Source: Aquatica leii (lineage: Eukaryota > Arthropoda > Insecta > Coleoptera > Lampyridae). From it: DNA of 64,000 nt. This document shows, piece by piece, positions 47,701 to 59,000 of this stretch (its first letter is position 1; the number at the start of each line of letters is the position of its first letter). The stretch spans positions 55,328,093-55,392,092 of the forward strand of contig CM069437.1 of assembly GCA_035610365.1 (NCBI GenBank), written 5' to 3'. A program made the translations under genes and the position numbers. The notes beneath the pieces were generated by a model. It was not told the DNA's origin. It made no database searches and saw only the letters and a program-made list of their open reading frames with translations.

Positions 47701-48656
47701 TTACACACTTTTTTTTACAGAAAGTATGTCAAAATTTGATTTAGGAGTGGCAAACAGTTTTTCTCTAGCGTAGTTCTTTTTATTTAACTTTGGAAAGTGC
47801 TGAAACTATTGCACACGCTGTTATTATCTTTTGCTGTAGAATACGTAAGCCGTGTTAATCTGGCGATGTCAGCTTCAAACTCTTGAAGACTTTCGGCAGC
47901 TTTCTGAACCCGACTTTTAATTTGGGCTTGATACACTTGTTAAAGATCAACATCTCTGTATCTCATTTTTAAACGTGAAATTAAAAGTTCGTAATTTGCT
48001 TGTAGGTGGTTACAAACAGTTTGAAAGATTCCAAGAGCTTTTCCACATAAGCACACAATTAAAGATGTCGGTTTCTGCTTGTTGCTCTAACCATTGACTG
48101 TTGCTGCGGCTTTAAACTGCTGGTAGTAGGTTGACCGTGGAACTTTACCATCAAAATTTGAAAGTACAACTTTAAACTTGTGCGTGGTTTCTTCTTAATG
48201 GTCTATTAAATTTCCACTTCCTTCGCCGTGATAACTCATTTGGTTCATTCTTTTTTCAAGCAGTTACATTCTGTCTTTTACTTTGTCCTCTATGGCTTCT
48301 ATTTTCTCATTCACAGATTCGCAAATTTCTACTTTTAAATTTAACATTTTTGCTTGGGTTTTCTCTTGAACAAATTTAATTTGATTTTTATGCTCGTTCG
48401 TATTGCTTCCTTTAAACTTTTAGAATTATCTTCCATTTTTTGGGAATGTTCAGTTTTTTTTCCATTTTTTTTAGATTTTTTTTCCATTTTCTAGGAATGG
48501 TTGGATAGTTTTTCTTCCATTTTCTGAGAATTTTCGTAAAGCTTTTCTTCCATTTTTCTTCTATTTTTGAGATTTTTCCTCCATGTTTGTATTTATTAAT
48601 TCGAAAATTGCAAATATTTTCACATCTATTTTAGTTTGATAACGAGTTACCGGCAT
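47700..48656 (-). pseudogene. Ty3/Gypsy gag remnant
   Basis: Starts near ATG 48654-48656 (MPVTRYQTK). A Lys/Glu-rich helical region with internal repeats follows (NGRK, EKSQK, KMEEK-type; the repeated ccattttct...gaa at 48440-48580). The capsid-like gag core is FDGKVPRSTYYQQFKAAATV at about 48150, then RLKMRYRDVDLYQVYQAQIK and AESLQEFEADIARLTRLTYS at 47840-47980. This wording is typical of insect Gypsy gag ('DGK..W..Y..QF', 'LE.RY', 'ESLQEFE.DV.RL'). Several stops. Protease and pol are absent; LINE sequence begins at about 47700. Confidence 0.7.
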
Positions 48657-48807
48657 AAGTTATAGCACGAATAAAGAAGAAATACACTACTTCAACGAAC
48701 TGAGAAACTAGAATTATACTCTATAAATAAAACCGCAAAGCGCAAACTACACAGTTTTATTTATTTGACGATTTCAACGAGTTTTAATATTACTCACCTG
48801 TCACCAA

Positions 48808-49260
48808 TGTAACGACTTTTAAAACTAATTTATTTATACCAAAATATTTACACGTTTATAACTAACCGAACTAATTGAATCTAAGGATATTTAATAAAAA
48901 CGCCTACACTAGTTTATACAGTACTATCACTCGAAAGATAATGTCCGCGAATAACTTCTATTTATCTAAACACTGGCACTTGTTTACATTAAAGTCACGC
49001 ACGTTTTCAATTCGTTGTATTTATATCGACACGCGTTAATCACTTATTTATTTAAGCTTGAATAATCTTCCTAACACTGCCGACTTCGAATTACTGAAAT
49101 AACTGACCTATGATTTTTTTGTAGCGCATTTATACATTTCTGGTATCTTTCTAGAATTTTCTATATTTTTTCGTAAACGTTCTAGACGTAGATAAAAAAT
49201 ACGTGAACACTCTCGAAATTTACAAAAACTTCTCAAATGTTTCAATAATTATATTTATCA
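48808..49260 (-). repeat. LTR of the Gypsy gag element, with primer-binding site
   Basis: On minus it runs TGATAAAT ... GTCGTTACA (453 bp, TG...CA), followed at once by TTGGTGACAGGTG as primer-binding site, and then gag. Homologous to the solo LTR 31932..32353 and to the 3' half seen at about 15860-16010. Its own 3' partner is not found downstream. Confidence 0.7.
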
Positions 49261-49659
49261 AGCATTTGTTGTTACCATACCAATCTTTTGTAATTTCTTT
49301 TAAATGTAGAGTCCGACAAGAAGTTTCGTTAAGTGTACTTCTCTTTCACTTGTTAAGCCTGGATAAAATTCAAAATTTAAAATCAATTTTCAAAATTTGT
49401 TATCGTGGTGACTGGATTATTGGTAGTGATATTGACGTTTGACATGATTTTTTTTTAATCAAAAAATTATCTTGTAAACTCAAATTATATTTAAACAGTA
49501 ACAGATATAAATTGATTATTATTGATACTACAATATAACAAAATAAGACAATGATTTCTAATATTTCTGCTGTAGCTCTTTGTATTCATTTTCCAATTAT
49601 TAATTTACCAATTTGAAAAATAATTTAGCAATTTAATAGACTTTTTTTTATAATAATCC
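49261..49659. other. No recognisable gene
   Basis: AT-rich flank of the LTR. The open frame 49203..49442 overlaps the LTR start and is not supported as a gene. Confidence 0.4.
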
Positions 49660-50050
49660 AGTGCAACAAGCTAGACTTTTAGCTCACAAAGAAAGAGAGT
49701 CAAGATCATGGCTACAAGTTCTTCTTGCAAGAAAATTGTCTATGATGATACTATTTTTTAGAAAGGTTTTGCTTTTGTTTAGGCACATTTATTAGCAGTC
49801 CTCATTTCTGTAAATGTGGCATTTACGTTGACAAGTTTAGTCATCATAGTTTGTCTTGGCAAAAAAATCTTAGAAAATTCAATCGTCATTGAAATGTACT
49901 GCAAGCTCAAAGAGATCCTTTCATAAAGCTGATTTTTTAGTTATATTAAAGTTTCCAGATCTTTTTAAAACCGATCACAAACCAGATGGAAAACACTTAT
50001 TCCCTAGATAGAAGAACGAGTGTCTATGACGCTTGCACGCAACTTTTTAA
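49660..50050 (+). pseudogene. LINE C-terminal (CxxH-rich) fragment
   Basis: The frame around 49790-49870 reads FISSPHFCKCGIYVDKFSHH then SLSW, and further FLKPITNQME. This corresponds to a conserved segment found near the C terminus of some LINE polyproteins, 'H.C.CG..VD.lGhHgLsC...aGR..RH...N', and later 'dGKRPDG'. Preceding ARLLAHKERE-type text (near 49680) also fits. Frames are broken and no RT is attached. Assigned from motif memory. Confidence 0.45.
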
Positions 50051-50064
50051 TGGCGATACCTTTG

Positions 50065-50150
50065 AACACAAGAACGTATAAACGCAAAAACCTTTGAACG
50101 CGATACTTTTGAACGTAAAACTTTTGAACACATAGTAGGCATTTGAACGC
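50065..50150 (+). repeat. Degenerate TTTGAACGC tandem repeat, locus 2
   Basis: Five to six units: ctttgaacacaagaacg, tataaacgcaaaaac, ctttgaacgcgatac, ttttgaacgtaaaac, ttttgaacacatag, catttgaacgcaat. Lies 270 bp left of the Helitron start. Same motif as 35690..35820. Confidence 0.72.
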
Positions 50151-50418
50151 AATATATAAAGCCATTAGTCAATGTCATTGAGCTTTATTATTTTGTTTAA
50201 ATTGATATTTTAACACAGAGTACTTGTTAAAATCGAAAAAATTATTTCAAAATATCAACTTCAGCTAAAACGTTTGCTCTCATTAACATTTGTTTTTTTT
50301 GCTTTTTTTTGGACTGTAAATTGATATTAAATGTGTCTTAAGAATAACGCATTGAATTTTTCTTCTAAATGCATTCGTGTTTTCCTTAAAAATTTACTTT
50401 GCGCGTGATGTGGTATAA

Positions 50419-53400
50419 TCTATATATATAAAAATAAATTGCTGTTCGTTAGTCTCGCTAAAACTCGAGAACAGTTGGGCCTATTTGTATAATTTTGGTT
50501 TTGAAATGTTTCTTGTATTCTAGGGAAGGTTTAAACGATAAAAAAATGTGGGAAAATTGCGAGGAAGGTAGTAAGCGTTACAAAGTTTGCCGGGACAGCT
50601 ATATGTCAATCCATCCTCTATGTCGATCGATATCTCAGAAAAAGAGTGCATTCTTCTATCTTTGTGAGTGACGATTACCGCTACGTGCGCGAGAACTTTC
50701 TTTACTTAGGTGATAATTTGTGATTTTTTTTATGATTTCTTTTGATAGTGACACTTTACTGCTAAGTGCGGGAGAACTTTTCTCACTTTGATTAATTACA
50801 ATTTGCCATGCTGAGGAGAAGACAACCTGACTTAGGTCGTCGCAGTCAATCAAATATGCGAAGAGCTACCTCACGTGCTAACCGCACTGATGACCAGAGA
50901 GAGACAGATCAAGAAAATAGTCGTATTGCTATGTCAGAATTGCGTTCTTTAGTGAGTGACAATAAAGTAGATAGGCTTAGAATGCAACGAGTTCGTGCAC
51001 ATCAAACACAACAACAGCGAGCACGACATAATGAAATTGAGCGATTCCGCAGGCGCAGTGCTCCTGTGATTCTGGAACGAGCTGCATCCGTTATGATCCA
51101 GCAATAGATTATTGTGCCGACAAATCGGTAACAATTGAGGAAATGTGAATAATTTGTAAATATTGTAAGGCGTTAAAATACAGTGGTGAATCTACTGGAT
51201 TATGTTGTGCTAGGGGCAAAGTAAAATTGCCACAATTGGTCCCACCACCATATCCTTTACGTTCTTTAGTTTCTGGGATTGGAAATGATTCTAAGCACTT
51301 CTTGATCAACATTCAGAAATATAACAGCTGTTTTCAGATGACATCGTTTAGCGCTACTTATATTATATAGGACAATTTTATGCCCACTTTCAAGGTATTA
51401 TACCATAATATTTTTTTTATAATATTCATCAAATTTGTATTAAAATATATATCGGAAATAATTATTGGACAAATCTTTAAAAATTACAGATACAAGAACA
51501 AATTTATCACTTACTGAGGGCGCTGTTACCACTACCAGATGCAGATGTTGATAAGCGTTGTGCTCACAATCTAACAGTGAAAAGTACCATTGCCCAAGAA
51601 TTAAAAATATTTTTTCATCAGAACAACAATTTAGTAAACATGTTCAAAATAGCATTAGATCGGATGCCATCTGACAGTCATAATATTGTCATTCGAGCTG
51701 ACAAAACACCTGCCGGTGAACATACCAGGAGGTTTAAGTCACTCACCATTGACAAAGTGGCTGTTGTCATTGTGGGAGAAAATTTACAATCTAGAGATAT
51801 TGTGCTTCATCATCGGAATAATGATTTAAAACGTGTATAAGAAACACACAGGACTTATGATGCGTTACAATACCCTTTGATCTTCTGGCAGGGGAAGATG
51901 GATACCATTTTAATATCAAAATGGTAAATCAAGTAACAGGAAAACTAGATTGAACAAGTTAAATAATATTTTTAAATTCAATTCATCTAAGCAATAAATT
52001 AAAAATTTATCATTTTTGATTGCGGGTGCTGAAACCAACAAAAAAGTTAGTGCTATGAATTTCTATTCATACAGACTCATAATCCGTGAAGGTGAAGTAA
52101 ATCATATTTTGATGTGTCGACGACTTTTTCATCAGTTTGCAGTTGACATCTATGTCAAAATTAAGACTGAGCGTTTGACATACATTCGTTTGAACCAACG
52201 ACAGCTTTGATCAGAGGAATACATTCATCTCCGCAATGCTATAAATGCCGATAGCAATGTGAATAATATGGGAAGAATGACAATTTTGCCAGCCACTTAC
52301 ATAGGAAGCCCGCGCCACATGCACGATATGTTCAGGATGCTATGTCATATGTTAGGCATTATGGCCGCCCAGACTTATTTGTTACATTCACCTGTAACCC
52401 ACAATGGTCCGAAACCAAGAGGGAATTGCTACATAGCCAAACAACAGTTGATAGACATGAAATCACTGCCAGAGTTTTTAAACAAAAATTAAATCTCTCT
52501 CATGAATTGTTTCATAAAGCATCGAGTGTATGGCCAAGTTCGTTGTTGGGTGTACCTTGTAGAATGGCAAAAGCGTAGTCTGCCACATGCGACATTTTAG
52601 TCAGGTTAGTGGACAAAATAAGGCCAGATGAAATTGATTCTATAATTTCAGCTGAAATTCCTGATGAGATAGTTGACACAAAATTGCATGCAGTAGTTAT
52701 TAAAAACATGATACATAGACCTTGCGGAGTTTTCAACTACAATTCACCCTGTATGATCGACGGCAAGTGTTCCAAGCGATACCCAAAAGACCTGATTGCT
52801 AAAACAATAACGGGAAATGATAGATACCTATTGTATCGTCGGCGATCAGTTGCGGACAATGGGCGATCGGTAGTTGTAATTGTGCCATATTCGACAATAT
52901 TGTCCAAAGCTTTTGAGACTCACGTCAATGTCAAATATTGTAACTCTGTGAAGTCGATAAAATACATATGTAAATATGTTAACAAAGGTAGCGATATGGC
53001 CGTCTTCGATGTAACCAATGCAAATGACGAAGTATCACAGTACCAGATGGGTCGCTATGTAAGTAGCAACGAAGCAATTTGGCGTATCTTTTCATTTGCG
53101 ATCCATGAAAGACACCCTACAGTAGTCCATTTGGCAGTCCATTTAGAAAATGGTCAACGAGTTTATTTTAATGAATCGAACGCGGCAGACAGATCGGCAC
53201 GTCCACCGTCGACAACATTAACAAGTTTTTTCACAGTCTGTCAAACTGATGATTTTGCTCGCACTTTGCTGTATGCTGACATGCCACGCTATTACACATG
53301 GAATGCATCATCGAAATCGTTTCAGCGTCGAAAACAAGGAACACAAGTTGAAGGACATCCAAATGTATTTGCTTCAGACGCTCTGGGTCGCATCTACACA

Positions 53401-55508
53401 GTACATCCAAATAACGATGAATGTTATTATTTGCGGTTATTGTTGGTGAATGTTCGTAATCTGGCATCGTTTAAACAACTGAGAACAGCTAATGGACAGC
53501 TGTGTGCGATTTACCGTGAAGCATGTCAACTATTACATTTACTTGAGAACGATTCGTACTGGAATAATACGCTGAAGGATTACGTAATATCTTCATCGCC
53601 GCATCAAATTCGTACATTGTTTGCGATTATCATATCGACATGTTTCCCCTCAAATCCAAAAGATTTGTGGGTTAAGCATAGAGATGACATGTCTGAGGGT
53701 GTTTTGTATTGGGTGAGGTCAAACTTTGAATCCTGCACAATAAATGATTGCAAAAACGTACAATGAGACATTGATCAGGATAAAAGATATGTGTTTATTG
53801 ATGGCAAATAAAGTATTGTCGTGTTTGGGAATGACAGCACTCAATCGTCATATGCACGATGCATTAAACCACGAGTTACAAAGATAACAACAGTAAATGT
53901 TCCACAATTAAATCAACAACAAAGAATTGCGTACAACACTTTGATAGAAGCTGTGAACCGTGGATCTGGTGGAATTTATTTCCTTGATACTCCCGGAGGA
54001 ACCGGAAAAACGTTCTTAATTTCATTGCTTTTGGCGAGGATCAGATCGCAAAATGTTGTAGCTCTAGCGTTGGCTTAATCTGGAATAGCTGCGACTATGG
54101 TAGAAGGCGGGCGAACTGCACATTCTGCCTTCAAATTACTATTAAACATGCAAATCAACGAAACACCAATTTGCAACAACGCCAAAAATAGCGCAATGGC
54201 CAAGATCCTACAGGTATGTAAATTGATTGTTTGGGATGAATGCACAATGGCCCATAAGAGGTCACTGGAGGCACTGGACAAAACGTTGAAAGATCTTCGT
54301 CACAACCAAAATATTTTTGGTGGGGCTATGATTCTGTTGTCAGGTGATTTTTGTCAGACTCTTCAAAGTATTACCCGATCAACTGTTGCTGATGAACTAA
54401 ACGCATACCTAAAATCATCGAATTTGGGGCAGTACGTAAAAACACTCCTATTAACAACTAACATGCGAGTGAGTATTTTAGCAACAAGATGAAACTGCAA
54501 ATGTGTTTGCGAAGCAGTTGTTAGACATCGGAAATAACAAAGTCGCAGTGAACACCTCGACCGGATTCATCAAATTACCCACAGATTTCTGTCACATCAT
54601 AGACTCAAAAGAGGAGCTTATTCAGCGTGTTTTCCCAGATATAGCGCAACAATTCAATAACCATAATTGGCTGGGTGAACGAGCAATATTGGTGGCGACA
54701 AATAAAGATGTCGAGGATCTCAATGCGACCATTCAGAATTTTCTTCCGGGATAGTTGGTTTTCTTCAAATCAGTCGACACCGTTATGAACCAGGATGACG
54801 TAGTCAACTATCCCACGGAGTTTTTAAATTCACTGGAATTGCCTGGATTACCACCTCACAATTTGCAGTTAAAAGTAGGATTTGTTGTCATCATGCTGCG
54901 TAACATTAATCAACCTCGACTGTGCAATAGAACAAGACTGGCTGTGAAAAAGGTGATGAATAACGTCATTGAAACAACAATCATAAAAGGAAAATACAAA
55001 GGAGAGGATGTCTTGATTCCGCGTATACCGATGATTCCAACGAATTTACCATTCGATTTTAAACGTTTACAATTTCCAGTACGTCTTGCCTTTGCGATGA
55101 CTATAAATAAATCGCAAGGCCAGTCGTTAGAAGTTTGCGGAATCAACTTGGAGTTTCCCTGTTTCGCGCATGGAGCGTCATCTTTGTTTATTTACGCACC
55201 ACAAAACAAAACAAAAAATATAGTTTATCAGAGAGCTTTAAACTGATGAACAGACTGTATCATAACTTGTGTGTCTGTCAATATCAAATTGAAACCTTAT
55301 AAATAGCCAGTATTTCAGGAAAACTCTGTTTTGTAAGTAAGCAACATCATGTGTAATTAATCAAAAATAATAATAAAACTTCATTCATACGGAGCATTTT
55401 TTTTTATTAATTACGGATTCCTTTTGTTTGTTTTAAGTTTATTATATACAAAAGTTTAGGTCTTTTATTTATCGATTGAGGCAGTACGAAGTCTGCCGGG
55501 TCAGCTAG
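50419..55508 (+). mobile_element. Helitron, full length (5,090 bp), inactivated
   Basis: Begins TCTATATATATAAAAATAAA, followed by gctgttcgttagtctcgcta, the classic insect Helitron 5' terminus. Ends ...gaagtctgccgggtcagCTAG. It is inserted between A (50418) and T (55509), and no target duplication is seen, all as expected for rolling-circle Helitrons. It encodes one Rep-helicase protein, now split into many frames. There is no separate cargo gene. Insertions of AT-rich sequence interrupt the coding region near 51395-51490 and 51950-52015. Confidence 0.93.
50808..55246 (+). pseudogene. Helitron Rep-helicase, degraded
   Basis: N-terminal basic region from ATG 50808 (MLRRRQPDLGRRSQ); conserved FxxCxK-type zinc region near 51150 and SLVSGIGNDSKHF near 51265; Helitron-like N domain (FYSYRLIIRE at 52058; VRHYGRPDLFVTFTCNP near 52348). 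Rep HUH block near 52580: the text LPHA is followed by a 1-nt deletion (52591-52594), so the second His of the expected PHAHIL is lost. Rep tyrosine block IKYICKYVNKGSDMAVF at about 52957. Pif1-type helicase from about 53880: Walker A DTPGGTGKTF (53985-54014), Walker B LIVWDECTMAH near 54225, SGDFCQTLQ near 54340, and C-terminal LAFAMTINKSQGQSLEVCGI near 55087-55145. Stops or frameshifts occur at least at 51107, 51838, 52208, 52590, 53764, 54076, 54490 and 54752. Confidence 0.9.
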
Positions 55509-55594
55509 TTAATAATAGTTTTCAATTTTTTCAATGCACATCTAAATCGGATAGTTTCATAAAACCAAATTACTGCCCAACATTTTTTAAAATG

Positions 55595-55690
55595 ACAATG
55601 AGAACTTCTTCTGTGTTTGAACCGTGTTTATGTTGCAACCGAAGTTTCACACACTTTCGCAAGGGGTTTCTTCACGGCGTGAAATAAATC
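55595..55690 (+). repeat. Penelope-end-like repeat, related to 35167..35272
   Basis: tttgaaccgtgtttatgttgcaaccgaagtt...ctttcgcaaggggt...cggcgtgaaataaatcg parallels 35181-35272. Read inverted it contains cgtGAAGAAaccccttgCGAAAG, a degraded hammerhead-like core. Confidence 0.5.
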
Positions 55691-55804
55691 GAAAGGCAAC
55701 TGCAATCTAACAAGCAAAGAAATTGATAAACTTAAAGAACCAAACGACAATCTACTAAAAAACTACGACTGTTAATCAAACTTCTTTGAATTCATACCTC
55801 TCTA

Positions 55805-55895
55805 TGTCCAAACGTGTTGCGTTTATAAGTCTCTGCGTTCAAAATTTTTTGGCCTTTAATGTGTTCAAACGGTCGCGTTTCTAGTTCTAATAAAA
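55805..55895 (-). repeat. Degenerate TTTGAACGC tandem repeat, locus 3 (inverted)
   Basis: On minus: aacgcgaccgtttgaacac, then ttttgaacgcagagac, then tataaacgcaacacg, then tttggacatag. It lies 300 bp right of the Helitron end, in opposite orientation to locus 2 (50065..50150). Its start (aacgcgaccgtt) matches the start of locus 1. Confidence 0.7.
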
Positions 55896-56037
55896 TAACG
55901 TTAAATCCAAAAAAAATAAAATCACAAATACAATTGAACTCAAAAGAGTTAAAATTTTAAATAAAAAATATTAAAAGATTTATTAGCAATAACATAGAAT
56001 TATAAAAATATTAACTCTTACTTTACGAAATACATAT

Positions 56038-59000
56038 TTAGTTATCAAATACTCCTAAACTGTCATAATAAGGCAATAAAAATTTAATAGCAGTTAAATA
56101 ATTGCTATTGGTAAAACAATGATGGTGAAAGCTGTCTTCGTCGTCATTTTCCGTCAATAAATTAGTTACGGTAGCATCATTTCTTTTGTTAGCTTTAATA
56201 ATAGGAAGTCCAATAATAAGTGATGTAAAACCTGTAAGCATATTTTTAAAATAGATTGTATTTTATAAAATAAATAGTACCCATATAAGCTTTATTACAA
56301 AATTCTTTTTCAAAATCTTTCCAACTTGGAACAGTTACTGTGGTTTTCAAAATTTTGACGTTTTTTACCAATTCGTTATAATAATAATATACAATTTCAT
56401 CGATATGTTTTTCTTTTACTTCCAAATTTGTGCTTGTAGCTATGAAATAATGTAAATCATAGAGAGGGCTTGCAAATACGCTAACTTGAAAATCAACCTG
56501 TAAAAATTCAGGTGAAAACCGTAATTACAGTTTACCTAGAGAACGCATACAAATAGTACATCTTCTAAGCTACCGTTTGCGTTATATTGAAACATTAAGT
56601 TGTTACACCAAAAATCGCCATGATTTAAAACATTGAATTTTGAATCACGCCGTACTGACGAAAACAGTTTTTCTTTCATATCTTTGTTAATTTTATCGTA
56701 GTACTTTTGCAAACCTATTGGTAATAGGCATTAAAAAATATTAAAAATGTATAAAGTACCAACTCACATGGTTCTCTTTTGCATGCGTTTACTGTTCCTT
56801 GATATACTGTAGAGAAGTATTGTTCAAATGCTTCTGTTTTAGATAACATCCCTTTATTGAATTGATCCATTGTTTTAGGATACTAAAAAAATATTTATAA
56901 AAATTTATGTTGGAATTATTTTTACCTTTTCATATAATGCTAATGAAAATGCGTGAAAATAAGCAAGTTTTTTGATAGCAAGAAGACAATGTTCCAAATT
57001 TAATCCTTCTTGGCGATTTGCCATTTTATAGTGTAATGCCGACAAATCTTGTATAACAATGATGTTTTCAGGTTCCATTGACGCATAATATTTTTTGGGA
57101 GCAATTTTTTCTTTAAGTCCTAAAAACCAAAAGTAACTGTTATTTTATTGCTTTAAATAAAATATCGTTTTATAAACTAAACACTATAGTTGTCTTTGCT
57201 GGATTTTACTTTTGTTGATTTTATTTAACAATTTTTTACATGCAAACTTGGTTTCTAATTCTTTTTAAAAATTTTATTTATTCTGTAAATGTAGTCAGAA
57301 CACAAGTAAACATGTTAAAAATGAGCATAAGAAGTTAAAACAATTGTAACAGACTTAATTTGCAAATACTAAACTGACTAAATTAATATCTAATAATAAA
57401 TTAAATAAATAAAAACTTATATAAGATTTTAATATTTAGCCAATATTAAAAATTAATGTTAGCTACATATTGTACTATAGATTAACTTTCAATATATTAT
57501 ACAACAATTTGTTTTTACAACATTCAACTACTAACCGGTGGTATACAGGAGAATTTTGGTGGTTCTATTTCATTCACACTAATTTAGAAATTAGATTGTG
57601 CAGTAATCCATAACTTCTTTTATGCAACACTGTGTTTTTTTGTATTTTTTTTTACACTACAATACAATACAATACGATGGCATTCATAGTATAAATTTAC
57701 TATGCAAAAATAATAGTACTTAAATGTCTATAGAGATATAAACGTTGAAAGTTAATTTTATACCAGCATAATTCAAATAAGTTTTGAATAAACTGCGGGC
57801 TAAAACCACAACGTGTAAACACTGTAAGGTAACAGTGTCAATGCAAATGTGAAAATGCCACCAGAGCCGTTTTGTCATTTTAGAGTTCTTCAGCAGTTGG
57901 AAAACACTCGACTCTACTTCCAAAAATGTATTGTCAGTCCTATAGCTTTATATTAATAAATGGTGTGATTAACATAAGTTATCAGTATCACTCCGCCTGT
58001 AGTGCCACTGGGTGGATTGAGTAGCTCAGCGGTGTTGTTGCCGGTCCTAAGCGCGGATAAAGAAGCAGAGTTGAAACGATGGATTAGCAACGCATCTTTC
58101 GGAAAAGAAATGATACGCTAAAAGTTTCAATGCCTCGGAATCAGGATGGTCATAATGTACGACAAAGGCTAAAGAAACGGACTATGAGTTTGGGTACATG
58201 GAACATTGAAGAACTTAGGAGAAAACAAGCAGAGGTTTTGAAAAAGCTAAAAGAAAAAAATATTGACATCTGTGTTTTAACTGAAACAAAAAAGAAAGGC
58301 AAACGAAATGAAAAAATAGGAGAGTTTATTCATATTTACAGCAAAGTGTGTAAGAGTGCACGAGCAAAAAGAGGAGTTTCTATAGTCGTACATAAGAAAT
58401 ACAAAAACAATATCAATAGTTGGAAAGAAATAGATAAACAAATAATAACGCTAGAGATAGAAAAAAGTAGAGAAATCATAATTATAATAGAAGTGTACGC
58501 TGTAAGCGAGAATGCTGAAACAGAGGTAACGGAAGAATTTTATGACAAATTACCGCAGATATTGAGGAACATAAATAACAACAAGGAGATTTGCATACTC
58601 GGAGATTTAAATGCCAGAGTTGGGCGGAAAGAAAACGATTCGGTGTTGGGAAAATATGGTAAAGAAAAAGTAAATAATAAAAGTCAACGATTTATAGACA
58701 TATGCAAAACACTATTCCTCAAAGTAATGAATGGGTTGTTTCACCATAAATATGTACACAAATTTACATAAGTACAAAGACTAAAAACTAATGACGTAAA
58801 GGCGTATCGTGGGGCAGAATGTAGGTAAGATCATTACTTGGTGATAGCAAAAGTAATTGTAAATTACGGAAAATCAGACGGTACAAATAGAGAAAGAAAT
58901 AACGAAAAGGAATATGAAGAACTGGATGCTAGAAAATATAATCTAGCTTTAAACAAGGATTTACACAGTTTCTATATAAATAAAGATTGGCCACGAAGCC

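Noticed and set aside
58015-58060. tRNA-like A box (tagctcagcgg)
   Set aside because: No B box or cloverleaf follows. The position fits the 5' leader of the LINE.
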